A stretch of DNA of 64,000 bases from assembly GCF_032118995.1 (NCBI RefSeq), contig NC_092656.1, forward strand, positions 13,970,194-14,034,193, given 5' to 3'. The DNA comes from Asterias amurensis (taxonomy: Eukaryota > Echinodermata > Asteroidea > Forcipulatida > Asteriidae). Numbering within the stretch: position 1 is the first letter of the stretch; each line of letters opens with the position of its first letter. The translations under genes were made by a program, and so were the position numbers. Shown here in pieces: positions 1 to 12,058 of this stretch. Below the pieces are notes generated by a model. That model was not told the origin of the DNA, ran no database searches, and worked only from the letters and a program-made list of their open reading frames with translations.

Positions 1-50
1 TATGTTTTTAATCAAGCCATTTTGAAGGAATCTTTTTATTTATTTAAAGA

Positions 51-433
51 AATTGGACACTTTAGAAAATTGTGAAAGACCAGTCTTCTGATCTCACTTG
101 GTGTATCTCAACATAAGCATAAAATAACAAACCTGTGAAAATGTGAGCTCAATTGGTCGTCGAAGTTGCGAGATAACAATGAAAGAAAAAATACTCTTGT
201 CACACGAAGTTGTGTTCTTTCAGATGCTTGACTTCGAGACCTCAAATTCTAAATATGAGGTATCGAAATCAAATTCTCGGAAAACTACTTCTTTCTCGAA
301 AACTACGTTACTCCAGAGGGAGCCGTTTCTTACAATGTTGTATACTATCAACAGCTCCCCATTACTTGTTACTACGTAAGGTTTTATGCTAACAATTATT
401 TTGAGTAATTACCAATAGTGTCCACTGGCTGTA
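51..433 (+). mobile_element. F1 MITE, near full length
   Basis: F1 is defined here as a fold-back element of about 370-400 bp with termini close to AAAGGCAGTGGACACTATTGG, TTAA at the ends, and an internal palindromic block around gacctcaaattctaaatctg/aggtctcgaaatcaa. Other landmarks are agggagccgtttctcacaat and ccccattactcg. This copy has a worn left end. Confidence 0.8.
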
Positions 434-1007
434 AGTAGTCTTTATAACGCTAGCCAAATATAGCCCTACACTATCATTTTTTTTAGCGTTGGACAGATCA
501 TGGACAGATGAACTCACTGTACAACCAGCCCCTTTTTTCGGGAGACTGAAAATCATATTATTTCTCTCGAATTTGACAAAGCACGTGGAAGTCTGTTTCA
601 AAAATGGTTTCAAAGTTGTTTTCAAAACTCAGCGTTTGCAAACAATGCTCGATTTGATCGCCACATTGGCTCACATTAAGGCCCATCAAAAGGTGGTCAA
701 AAGCAGAAAATATTGCTTGGCTAATTCCTTTGCTAAGCAAAAAATGGGTGGGGTACAGTCGCAGCAATGGTAAAGTGTTCGGTTTTCTGGCTGGTAAGCT
801 TGCTTTGCTAACCAAGATTATTTTGTGCTTGGAAAAATGTTGTGCTTATTATGCTTTATGAAAATTGGGCACGAGCCCTATTTCATAAAGCTGTTAGCAA
901 ATTTGTGTGTTAATGTAAGCAATTTGCTAAGGTGTAAACGTGTTTCACAGGCAACAACATTAGGCAGCCATCTTCCGCGCTCACCATAGATTCATATTGC
1001 TCCGCCA
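434..1007. other. Intergenic, no gene
   Basis: Apart from the weak F8-like patch, nothing recognisable; open frames here are short and without codon or domain support. Confidence 0.6.
785..935. mobile_element. F8-like fragment, old
   Basis: tttgctaaccaag, ttgtgcttattatgctttat and tttcataaagctgttagcaa echo the copies near 57-58 kb. Confidence 0.4.
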
Positions 1008-1371
1008 TTAAAGGAACACGTTGCCTTGGATCGGTCAAGTTTGTCCTTGAAAAGTAGAATAGAAAGATATTTTAAAAGTAGAATATAATGATCCACACAA
1101 GTTTCACTCGAAATTGCGTGGTTTTCCCTTTTACCTCGTCGACAAACACGGTCGGCCATTTATGGGAGTTAAATTTTTGACTCCCATAAATGGCCGACCG
1201 TGTTAGTTCGCAAAGTAAAAGGAAAACCACGCAATTTCGAGGCAAATGTATGTGGATCATTGTATTCTACTTTTAAACCATCTTTCTAACCATAAATATG
1301 CATTTTATAACAAACAGTTACAAACGCTTTTCAAAGACCAACTCGACCGATCCAAGGCAACGTGTTCCTTG
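1008..1371. mobile_element. F2 fold-back MITE
   Basis: F2 is defined here as a 360-380 bp element with ends ttaaaggaacacgttgcctt, imperfect inversion along its length, and a central palindrome cggtcggccatttatgggag/ctcccataaatggccgaccg. In this copy the central palindrome spans about 1150-1203. Confidence 0.85.
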
Positions 1372-1474
1372 AATGTTTGTGCAGTAAGCACCAGATCGCT
1401 AGCGTGCCTTTTCGTATGCTTACGGTCAGCAGCGCTATGAAATGGGAATTGTACAGTAAGCACAGAATCGGCCG

Positions 1475-1852
1475 TTAAAGACAGTGGACACTATTGGTAA
1501 TTGTCAAAGACTATAGTCTTCACAGTTGGTGTATCTCAACTTATGCATAAAATAACAAACCTGTTTATATTTAAGCTCAATCGGTCGTCGAATTTGCGAG
1601 ATAACACTGAAAGAAAAAACACCCTTGTCACACGAAGTTGTGTGCTTTCTGATGCTTGATTTCGAAACCTCAAATTCTAAACTTGAGGTCTCGAAATCAA
1701 ATTCGTGGAAAATACTTCTTTCTCGAAAACTACGTCACTTCAGAGGGAGCCGTTTCTCATACCATCAACCTCTCCCCATTACTCGTAATCAAGAAAGGTT
1801 TTATGATGATAATTATTTTGAGTAATTACCAATATAGTGCCACTGCTTTTAA
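1475..1852 (+). mobile_element. F1 MITE, full length
   Basis: Left end ttaaagacagtggacacta, right end gtgccactgcttttaa; TTAA at both ends. Confidence 0.85.
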
Positions 1853-2570
1853 GCAGCTCGAAGAAATTGGGCACAGAGCAAGGGTTTGGCGTGCAGGTTG
1901 TGTTAACGAACCATACATCACTAAACCTTTGGGAAGCATCGTAGTCAATAGTAAAACGATTTGGCGATAAGTTAAAGTCTAAAATACAATGAAAGAATAA
2001 AAAAGGCAATAAATAATGACTTTGAATGACCGCAAACTCTTCATGCCCAAAGTACATGGGTATCGAGAAGAATGTAAAACTAATGAATGATTTCGTTAAA
2101 TCACCCACATACTGGAAATTACATACTGCTTTAACTGTTGAAACGAAACTTAATTAATGTGAACTTTGATAATTGTGTAAATGGGGCGGTATTTAATTGG
2201 AGGCTCGTTCCCTGAAGTTTGCGGGTGAACAACAGGAACAACCTAATAGCCAATTTATTAAGAAATACTGGGTTGGGTAATGAACACTACATTTAGGGAA
2301 CATAACAAGTAATGAGACAATCAAAGTGGCATCCCACACCCACGTTCAAAAACGAGTGTTAGTTCAGGCTGGCCCACACTGTAGTTGACGAGACCCAACG
2401 GAAGGTGACGAACGTAAAATTCCCAAAAACGTTGGCGCCAAAGCGATGGCAAAATGAAGAAAACCAAAATTCGCTGTCGGGAGGGAACGACCTTCAGCGA
2501 ATTGGCTTGCGGCAAGAAACGGCGGCTGACGGTGGGTTGCGGCAACGATGACGTGACACAACGGCCGACA
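1853..2570. other. Intergenic, no gene
   Basis: AT-rich to 2300, then a GC-richer stretch with overlapping frames on both strands. No domain, splice or promoter pattern supports a gene. Confidence 0.55.
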
Positions 2571-2832
2571 CCAGGGCCCAATTTCATGGCTCTGCTTACC
2601 GCCGAATTCTGCGCTTACGATCACGATTCCCCGCTTACGTGCAAGCGCCGAATTTCTGCGCTAGCCTTGTAAGTGTAGAATGCCTATAGTAACGTGAAGT
2701 ACGCACGCGCAGATGCCCAAACTCGCCGCTAACCCGTGAAATACGCTTGCCGTAAGCACAGAATTCCCTGCTTCCGTAAGCGCCGATTGTGTGCTTAGGG
2801 TAAGCAGAGCCATGAAATTGGGCCCTGGTATG
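2571..2832. mobile_element. F3 inverted-repeat element
   Basis: Bounded by gggcccaatttcatggctct and its inverted copy; interior made of gcttacggtaagcacagaat type motifs. Confidence 0.7.
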
Positions 2833-3059
2833 TGTGCACACATGGGTATGGGTATGGGTGGTATAAATAGACGAGTTTTTTGTATTTGTTTATTTATTTA
2901 TTTCCTCAAAACCTCCAAAAATGGAGAAGATAAAATATTTATAAAAATTACATAAAAAGTACAGTGTAAGGGACATAAACACTTAAATAAACGACACCCA
3001 GACTATCTTGACACGGTATATGAAACAAAGGGATTGTCTGAACGATCTGAGTAGCCGAG

Positions 3060-3222
3060 TATTGGTAGTTACTCAAAATAATTATTAGCATAAACCTTAC
3101 TTGGTAATATTAGTAATGGGGGGAGGTTGATAGTATAAAATATTGTGAGAAACGGCTCCCTCTGAAGTGACGTAGTTTTCGAGAAAGAAGTATTTTTCCA
3201 CGAATTTGATTTCGAGACCTCA
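3060..3222 (-). mobile_element. F1 MITE, truncated
   Basis: One half only; homology stops inside the internal palindromic block at 3222, where unrelated GC-rich sequence begins. Confidence 0.75.
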
Positions 3223-3334
3223 CAAGACGTTTCAAGACGTTACTAGTTACGGGCGATGCGGGCGCTGTTGGTGAGTTGGCCGCGCTGTGTGAAAGGAAAA
3301 CGAGAAACGTCTTGCACCAAGACTAACTTGACTG

Positions 3335-3602
3335 CGCCACGAATGCACATCCGAAAACTGTCTCGCCGCAGTCATAAAAATGCAACACACGTACAGAGCT
3401 CAAGGACGTCGGAAAACGGATAAGTTTTAAAGAGTTTCTTACTTTATTACGCCTTTTAACCAAAGTTTTTATGAACGGGAATAAAAGAGTAGTGACTCGT
3501 TCTTACCCTGCATTTAAAAACCTTGCAGGGTCGTGGACGTGCGATAAAGGCCCGAGCCAAAGGCAGTTTAAGAACTCTTCGCTACCCCTTTACTCCATTA
3601 TT
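3335..3602. mobile_element. F7 dispersed element
   Basis: Shares with 21948-22270 the strings atgcaacacac, gtacagagctcaag and cggataagttttaaagagtt in order; ends in a hairpin-like gtagtgactcgttct ... aagaactcttcgctac. Confidence 0.65.
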
Positions 3603-4634
3603 GAACACTCCACCCTGTAATTTATACCAATATCCATCTGAAATGACAGAAGTTGTGTCAGTTCAAATGTAATTGCCGTTTATGATCATGTGTACGGTAT
3701 ACGATTCCATAGACCTGTTATACACTCTCCCCTTATTAGTGAGCAGCGTACTTCAAAACATTACTGATCATAGCTATACATAGCACTCCCCTCTGTCTGC
3801 CCGATATGTACTCCAGGTTTATTGAGCAGTTGACCACTTGAGGAAAGTATAATGAAATTCACACCGAAATCCATCGTTACTCTTTTATTTTGAGGCACTG
3901 TATTGAAATTTTCACACCCCAAAGTTACTAAAATCTTTGATTTTGTACAGCTAGCTTTAAATAATTACAATTCTGGCAATAATTCTGGTTCTCAGCCAAA
4001 TTGAACGGCGATAATCTAAATTTAAGCATATACTCAAAACTGTACATCACTCTTACAGTAATGTCTCCCCTCTTCCACATTTCTGGCTACATTTAGTTGA
4101 AATAAAATAAAATAAAAAATAAAACAAAACATTGTATACCAGAACAGATGAACGAAATTGAACCAGTTATAGTCAATACGCTTTCTTCTTACTTGATTAG
4201 TTGTTATGACCGAGATGCCAAACCAAGCCACACTTTTTTTATCAGTCTTTTTCTATCGGTCCTACTTTATTGATCGATCGATGAAAACAACAATCGGTCG
4301 GCGCATACTGACCGATCGAAAGCGTTTCCTTTTTGGTGTTCCATACAGGGTTGAGCACTGGAGCAGCAGATCGAGACGAGGATCGGCAGACATGACTTGT
4401 TGTCAAGCAGGGTGATGTTTGTACTCGGCAAGCTATAGCGTCAAACTCATTGTGATGGCAACTACTGGGCAATTTGTTATGTGTCCTCGTGATTAATTTT
4501 CGCTTGTTTTATGTCACAAAGTAACACAAACATTTCAGGAATTTCCTCCTGTCGGTAGCCTTTATTGCAGATTATAACAGTCTGAGATTGGGTGTGTCAA
4601 AAATATAAGTAGGATTTCCAGTTAGTATTTATCA
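3603..4634. other. Intergenic, no gene
   Basis: Unique-looking AT-rich DNA; nothing recognised. Confidence 0.6.
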
Positions 4635-4635
4635 G

Positions 4636-4802
4636 GGCCCAGCCTTGAAAGCGTCTAATGCCTAGTATACGTAGTGTACGCACGCGCAGATGCAAAATTT
4701 CGCCACTAACCCGTGAAATACGCTTACCGTAAGCACAGAATTCCCTGCTTCCGTTAGTGCCGATTCTGTGATTACGGTACAGAGCCATGAAATTGGGCCC
4801 AG
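4636..4802. mobile_element. F3 element, shorter copy
   Basis: Starts gggcccagccttgaaagcgt and ends agccatgaaattgggccc. Confidence 0.7.
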
Positions 4803-4934
4803 GTCATGAAGTGAGCTGAATAATCAGAATTGTGATAAAATCTGGTACATGTAAATATATACGATTTCGTTTCAACAAAAGTTAAACATTCTATGGGCAT
4901 TCCATTGTTATCGAGTAATGATCTTGAAAACATC

Positions 4935-5315
4935 TTAAAGGAACACGTTGCCTTGGATCGGTCGAGTTGGTCTTTGAAAAGCATTTGTTATAATATGTGT
5001 ATAGGTAGAAAGATGCTGTAAAAGTAGAATACAATGATCCACACAAACATGCCTCGAAATTGTACGGTTTTCCTTTTACCTCGTCGACTAACACAGTCGG
5101 CCATTTATGGGAGTCAAATTGTTGACTCCCATAAATGGCCGACCGTGTTAGTTCGCACGGTACAAGGAAAACCACGCAATTTCGAGGCAAACTTGTGTGG
5201 ATCATTGTATTCTACTTTAAAAAAATCTTTCCAACCATATGCATTTTAAAACAAACGGTTAAAAACGCTTTGTTATAGACCAACTCGTCCGATCCAAGGC
5301 AACGTGTTCCTTTAA
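4935..5315. mobile_element. F2 fold-back MITE, full length
   Basis: Ends with TTAA on both sides; central palindrome at 5095-5147. Confidence 0.85.
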
Positions 5316-6290
5316 GAACCTTCCCCATTTCGTTTAAACGTGTTTTGAAAACTGATTGTGCTGTGCGATTTTATAAACACCTCAATTTGACCGAGAACAT
5401 AAAAAACAACAAAAAGCTTCCAGTTAAGGATAACTAGATTTTAAACTCCTGAATATCTTACCTTGACGAGTGCAGGTCAACACATTGGGTGGGCAGCTTG
5501 TATTCTGGACTAGAATAGTCAACCCATTTTCAATATGTTGGAGGATTCGAGGATTCTATTTTAAAAGCCAAAAGGAATATAAAAATACAAGGTATACAAC
5601 TTTCCAAGAGAAATATTAATTGGAATAATATAAATAATATCATATGAAATCACCTTATTTTGTTTGATACCGGGGTGGAAATAAGCCTGGTACATCATGC
5701 AACAATTGTATTCTGGTACACAGCATGTTCACGACAAAATGAGTGAGATCAAAAATAAAAGACATACACAAAAAAGGCATGAAATATAAACATTAATAAT
5801 ACGGCCTAAAGAGATTACTCGTATTTTTATTTGTGACGTAGCTTCAGGGCAATCATGCTGATACCTTCTAATGTGCATTTAACACGACGTGGGGATCAAC
5901 TATCCAGCGTAGAAAAATCAAAGTTAACAATAATAAAGTACACACAACAGTTGATATCCAGCAGAGCTAAACTACGATTAACCTGGTCATAGTGCGTGTT
6001 TATCCCCGATGACGTAAGTTACTGTCACACGACACTGATCGGGGGCTGAGCACAAAGTACACCGCTGCCTCGTATAGTTGGATCAAAGTTGCAACCTCTT
6101 TCTCACTGTAGGTCTGTGTAGCCAGTCTGTGTCTTTTCTACGTGTTCATGGTAAATGTGCAACCAGTGTTTCTGACCTGGTTCCTCCTATCAGAATGTGT
6201 GAAACCAGACTTTCTGCTTCTTCTCTATAGTATAACCCATGCTGTGATGTAGAACAGCTTAAGGCCACGTGGGGGTACCGCATCTGTGTT
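5316..6290. other. Intergenic, no gene
   Basis: Unique-looking sequence; nothing recognised. Confidence 0.6.
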
Positions 6291-6401
6291 TCTCACAGTG
6301 TTTTATACTATCAACAGCTCCCTATTACTCGTTACCAAGTAAGGTTTTATGCTTACCAATAATTATTTTGAGTAATTACCAATAGTGTCCATTGCCTTTA
6401 A
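6291..6401 (+). mobile_element. F1 MITE, right end only
   Basis: Runs from the ttctcacagtgttttatac landmark to the terminal cattgcctttaa. Confidence 0.75.
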
Positions 6402-8667
6402 GAGTAGTTTAAATTCCTATACCATCAGCTCCCCTGAGTTATTTTATATTTTAAATTGTGCTCTTCTTGTAGTCTCTTATAACAATAGTAGATTTTAGCT
6501 GATTGTGGCGAGCTTGTATTTTTGTTCTAGAGTAAGTCAAACCTTTAAATCACTTGACATGAGAGATGCACAAACGAAAAACGAAAAATACATATCAGCA
6601 AGTTCCACCGATGAAAAGGTAATTGATGAAATGCACAAATTTCTTTCTATTATAGTATCTGGTTCATATCGTAAATATTCTTATTTGACTTTGAGAGAAA
6701 CTAAATAGTAATGCCAACTCTTTTGAACGAACAGGCACTCGTTTTGAGTAACAACCAAATGCTTGTGCCGAGATGGGTGTCATTCTCTTTGACGTTCATC
6801 CTCCCGCTAGTCAAGCATTAATTGACTTTGAGATAAAAGCCAAAGTGCTGGCACGATTTCTCTGCACGGTTAATGGAAAGTCAAATCTACACAAAAGAAA
6901 AACTTAAACACATTGGCCCTTATATTATTACCTCTCTGTAATAGTGCACAACACTTAGCGCTTAACAAGAAATACCCCACCCAAACCGCAACGCAACACA
7001 CCTGTAAACGGAAACCAGAACAAATTTGACTTTTGGAAAAGGACATTAAGAGAAGAAAGTGTTCACGACTTTTACTAATAAATTGGTTTCTCGTTTAGGT
7101 CAGTACTAGGGTTTGGGACTTATCTTTTAATGTTCACTTATTATAGTCAAGCAGGTTTTGTCATTAAGTGATATCCTGTCCATATATACAGCTTATTGGG
7201 TCCTTTTGACGCATAGAATTCAGTGATGCTCTCATCAAATCGAGTGCCTATGGCGTGAGTTGCATTATGTATCGAGGTTTTATAATAGGGTGGGGGCGTG
7301 CATGAAAATACCTTGGAAATATATGGTGATTATAATTTGTAGTTTGTTTGGGGTGGGCGTTATAAACGTTTTAATGTGTTCCCAAGTGAGGTCATTTCCA
7401 CAGAAAGAGCTATTAATATTATGAGTCTAACAATTTGATAGATTTCTGCTTTGATTTCTGATTGTTCTCGCACATAAACCCTAGTCGCTTGACGCTTTGC
7501 CGAGATGTAGAAACAAAGTTTTTCTTCAGTGATCCACGACCTGAATTTTAAAGATCAGCATTCTCACTTGGTGTTCTCAACATAAATATGCACAAAGTAA
7601 CAAAATGAGAGAATTTGGACTCAATTATAGTCATCGAAATTGCACGAGAACAATGAACGAAAAACGCATTTGTTGCACAACAGTAGCCTGAAACGGGCTT
7701 CAGCCCTGAAGTCTTGTAATATAATTGATTGAGAAAATACCCGTTTCTAAAAAATTCAGAGGGAGCCGTTTCTCACAATGTGTTACACTATCAATAGTAA
7801 TATTACTATAACAGTGTCTAGTGCCTTTAAGATGAATATCAATTCATACTTCAGCTACCACGAGTTATTCTTCTTGCAGCCCCTTATCAAAGAGTGGCTT
7901 TTAGCCTTGTTCGGGTTGGGGGGGGGGGGGCTTGCATCAACGAAATCGTATTCAAAACATACAGACTCAACACACATAAGCAGAACTACACAAAATGGAC
8001 ACCCCAGTGCAACCCATTTGATTTACAATCGGCCTTTTTCAACTTTCTTCGAAATACTATAGCATCGTAACTTCTGATGATTTTGCAAAAACATTTTGAT
8101 TTATCATCCTATTTACATACAACGCTTCCGGGATGAAATTCGTTGAAAGGCAACGCTCTAACTGCAAACACCACAAAAACGACCTCCATTAAAGTGACTG
8201 TGTGTCAAAAACTTTGCCCTAACTTGGTAAGCGATAAGACAGGATCCCCTTGAGAGTCGGCAGATCTCTCTGATCTCTGGGAGAACGGTGTAAGCCCGAG
8301 AGCTGAAACCAATTCATTATTTAGTTTGAGTCGAAGATACATGTTCAGCCGCACAACTACAGATACAGTGAAAGCAAGTATAATGGTTTATGCACGTTTT
8401 GGTAGGCCTATAGAGACAAGGAAAACACGGTGTTTAATGAGTAATGTTTTTTTGAAAATATTCAGCAACTTGAAACAGTCGATCATCCTCGGGTGGAGAT
8501 CAAGACACAGCGGTACTCCCTTTGGGAAGATGAAGGGGTCGGAATATACACAGGTCTGCTGGATACTGGGTAAAACAACAAACTGTTCATAAAACATCGA
8601 AACAAGCTTCAATCAACCTATAAAAATACACAAGAAACATTTGTAATCTTTGTGACGTCAAACAGAC
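6402..8667. other. Intergenic with one degenerate F1 copy
   Basis: Small frames at 6505-6708 and 8326-8592 on the plus strand show no known motif or splice context. Confidence 0.55.
7550..7836 (+). mobile_element. F1 MITE, old degenerate copy
   Basis: Landmarks recognisable in order (cacttggtgttctcaacat, agggagccgtttctcacaat, gtctagtgcctttaa) but heavily diverged with internal loss. Confidence 0.65.
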
Positions 8668-9010
8668 TTAAAGGCAGTGGACACTATTGGTAATTGTCAA
8701 AGACTAGCCTACACAGTTGGTGTATCTCAACATGTGCATAAAAAACAAACCTGTGAAAATTTGAGCTCAATCGGTCATCGAACTTGCGAGATAATATGAC
8801 AGAAAAAAACACCCTTGTCACACGAAGTTGTGTGCGTTTAGATGGTTGATTTCGAGACCCCAAGTTCTAAATCTGAGGTCTCGAAATCAAATTCGTGGAA
8901 AATTACTTCTTTCTCGAAAACTATGGCACTTCAGAGGGAGCCGTTTATCACAATGTTTTATACCATTAATAACCTCTCCCCATTACTCGTCACGAAGAAA
9001 GGTTTTATTT
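8668..9010 (+). mobile_element. F1 MITE, right end missing
   Basis: Clean left terminus and palindromic block; ends within aggttttattta. Confidence 0.8.
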
Positions 9011-10115
9011 AACAAATTACTGTTTCTTCGGTTCGGTGCTATAAGGTTGTATAAGTGGTATTTCATTTCCGAAATGATCAAAAGGGATTTCAGTAAAAAA
9101 AAATATAAAAAAACAAGTACAAATACAAAATTAAAACATGAATCTAAGTCCACAAATCAATGTTCGACTTAAATAGGTCTTGTTTCTTGTTTGCCGAACA
9201 ATTGTTATCTTGATCAATAAACTACATTTTACTATTTTTAGTTCCAAAATATGCAAAACCAATTGAAATATATATATATATATATATACAAACTGCACGA
9301 TTGATCATATATCCCTGAGCCGAGTAGTTGTTATTTTCTAATAACATAACTAAAGCCAGTATACAAAGTATTCTTCAAGGGATGTGATCCAGCCCGGAAC
9401 ATTAATTTCTTAGCAACTGCAAATAATCTTTGGGAAGAGTCTACTGAGCAAGAATATTTCCAGGCGACGAATTTGTAGGTTATAAACCCTGGCTGTCTAC
9501 AGAGTGACTTACATTGTGTCTGTCTGACGACCATTTAGTGTTCAATGATGAAACAAATAGGGCGTTATTAATTCATACAACTCATCTTCTTTTTAACGAT
9601 GGTGTCATGCATCAGTAAACAGCCACAGTGCCGGACATTTACTATTGATGTCAACGATGGGTTCTTAAAACCTAATAAGCATTCGTCTCCTTCAGATATC
9701 CTTAAACCTTCGGCACACCATTAGGCACAGACGGAGAAAGTCAGACACTTTATATAAAATAAATCGTTACTAAATTAACCATACTTAAACCTAGGAAAGA
9801 AATGGGGGATTTTAGTGTGTAAAACAAAGTCGTTAACTATACTTTCTTTGAATGAACGCAATCAAACACTTTTATATACACGGGACAACCAGGCTAGTCC
9901 TGCAGACATAACGTTTATTAAGTTAATGCACAAACGTGTTGTAAAAAATGGTTGTAAATGCAAAGACATAGGTTTGTTTAATCGTACAATATACAGCCGA
10001 GTTACCTAGAATTGTAGTCAATTTGTTTGTGACGATGTAGTTTATAAAATTACATTCTATGTTTTCCTTGATCGGTACTGGTGTAGTGGTCATGTCTTAA
10101 GGATAATGGACCAGA
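9011..10115. other. Intergenic, no gene
   Basis: Contains an (AT)n run near 9269-9289; otherwise nothing recognised. Confidence 0.6.
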
Positions 10116-10302
10116 GGTGGATTTCACAAAGGTAGTTCCAACTTAGGACTAGTCCTAGGCAATGCTAAGAGATAGGACCAGTCCTAAGTTAGGATGAGTC
10201 CTAAGTTAGGATGAGTTACTGGTCCTAACTTAGGACTGGTCCTATCTCTTAGCATTGCCTAGGACTAGTCCTAAGTTAGGACTACCTTTGTGAAATCCAC
10301 CC
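10116..10302. mobile_element. F4 near-perfect hairpin MITE
   Basis: About 187 bp; arms of about 80 bp reading gtggatttcacaaaggtagt inward and its inverted copy, built from aacttaggactagtcctagg blocks, with a short repeated centre (taagttaggatgag twice). Confidence 0.8.
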
Positions 10303-10517
10303 CAGGAGTGTAGATTCGTGTACGGATAGAATGTATAACGAGCCGAAGGCGAGTTTGAAGGAACGAATCTACACTTTCGAGTATATTCTCTTCTCTGACT
10401 TAAACTATTTACCCCAATCTTTGTACTTTTGTAAAACGACGTTTGGTCACATTTATAACTATTTTGCAAAATTTAAATGCATATAGTGCTTGCAACACCA
10501 CCAAAAACAAGGTTTTG

Positions 10518-10881
10518 TTTAAAGGATTCGGGTACTTTTTCAAAATATCCATAGATCTACATTAAACTTACAGGGTTTGAAGATAATGATAGTGGAAAGC
10601 TTCCCTTCAAATCTTACTTACTGAGGTGCTGTAGTTTTTGAGAAATGAGTAAAACAATGTCATGAAAATCCGTTTGTAAATGATTTAAATAATTTTCGTC
10701 TCATGAGACGAAAATTATTTTCTTGACATTGTTTTACTCATTTCCCCAAAACTACAGCACCTCAGCATGTGGTATTTTCAGGGAAGCTTTCTACTATCAT
10801 TATCTTCAAACTGTGTAAGTTTAGTGTAAATCTGTGGACATTGTGTATTTTGTCCTACAAAAGTTACATAGACCCTTTAAA
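10518..10881. mobile_element. F5 fold-back MITE
   Basis: Ends tttaaagg/ccctttaaa; long arms carrying gaggtgctgtagtttttgag and its inverted copy, centre cgtctcatgagacg. Confidence 0.8.
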
Positions 10882-11167
10882 CTAATGTGTAAAATAATGT
10901 AAGTAAAGAAGAGCTTTTCACATCATGTTATTTTTGGAAAGACAGTAAATTTTAAGTTGAACTATCACTTTAATTTGTATATTTTACTGTAAAGGTTCGC
11001 AACCTACAGTTCAGTGTAGTTTCGTATACAAATAATCTACACTAAAGTAGGTCTGGCACAGTGGATAATCAGGAGACAGTTATTCTACAAACACCTGTAT
11101 AAAAAAATATCTTTAAAAAAACACCCGACAAGCAACAAATGATTTTCAAGGTCAATTTTAAAGCTTT

Positions 11168-11207
11168 ATTTTGTTTGTTTGTTTGTTTGTTTGTTTGTTT
11201 GTTTGTT
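11168..11207. repeat. (GTTT)n microsatellite
   Basis: About ten uninterrupted units. Confidence 0.95.
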
Positions 11208-11759
11208 CCAAATATCACATAAAACACACCTGCATTAGGCACAATGGGTAATAAGTGGATAAGTTGAGGGCACCTATCACTAAAGGACAAACAAACTGCA
11301 TCAAAAACAACTTGTCATAATCATTGGATCCACTTAAGGGTGGAGAACAGTATTGATGGGATGGAGAGGGATAAGACATAATTGTGGACCTCAACATTGA
11401 TGTTTTGACAGACATGTGAGTGAGTTGTTTTTGCGTCAAGTGTTGGGCAAGAAGAGTACGGCACCATCTCACGATGAAGTGTCTTGAAGATGTCGCTCCT
11501 TCAAGTTAAATGGATAAAGCCTCCTAACATCATCTCGACTTCTTCGCTAAACCTGCCGGAGGTCTTGTTTTGGGTATCGTACTTCAGAGGGACAGTTCCA
11601 ATAACACTGTAATTCCATAAATCTTGGAGAATAAATCATTGCTGCATTATTACGTTATCACTCGTATCAAGAAGATGAGAGATGGGCCATGTATGGGACT
11701 GTGGCACACTACACGGCACGGTGCACCAGTGGTAATTCATACTCAGAATAACTGATAGT

Positions 11760-12058
11760 ATATAAATTTACTTATTAGCAATCAATGGAGATCTGTTGAC
11801 AGTATAAAACAGCTAAAAAACGGCTAACTCTGTAAAGTAAAAATTCTCACTAAAATATTTGAATTTAATAAGAAACCTCAGCTGAGGTCTCAAACTACCT
11901 GTGCGACAATGGTATTTTTCTTCCATTATTCTATCGCAACTTTGACGATAAATTGAGTGAAAATGTTCACAAGTTTTTATTTATTTTATGCATACGTTGG
12001 GATTCCCCAAGTGAGAAACTGGTTTTTGACAGTGACCAAAGGTGTCAAATGCCTTTAA
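11760..12058 (-). mobile_element. F1-related MITE, diverged subtype
   Basis: Shares the F1 order in reverse with a cctcagctgaggtct centre and ends gtgtcaaatgcctttaa. Confidence 0.65.
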
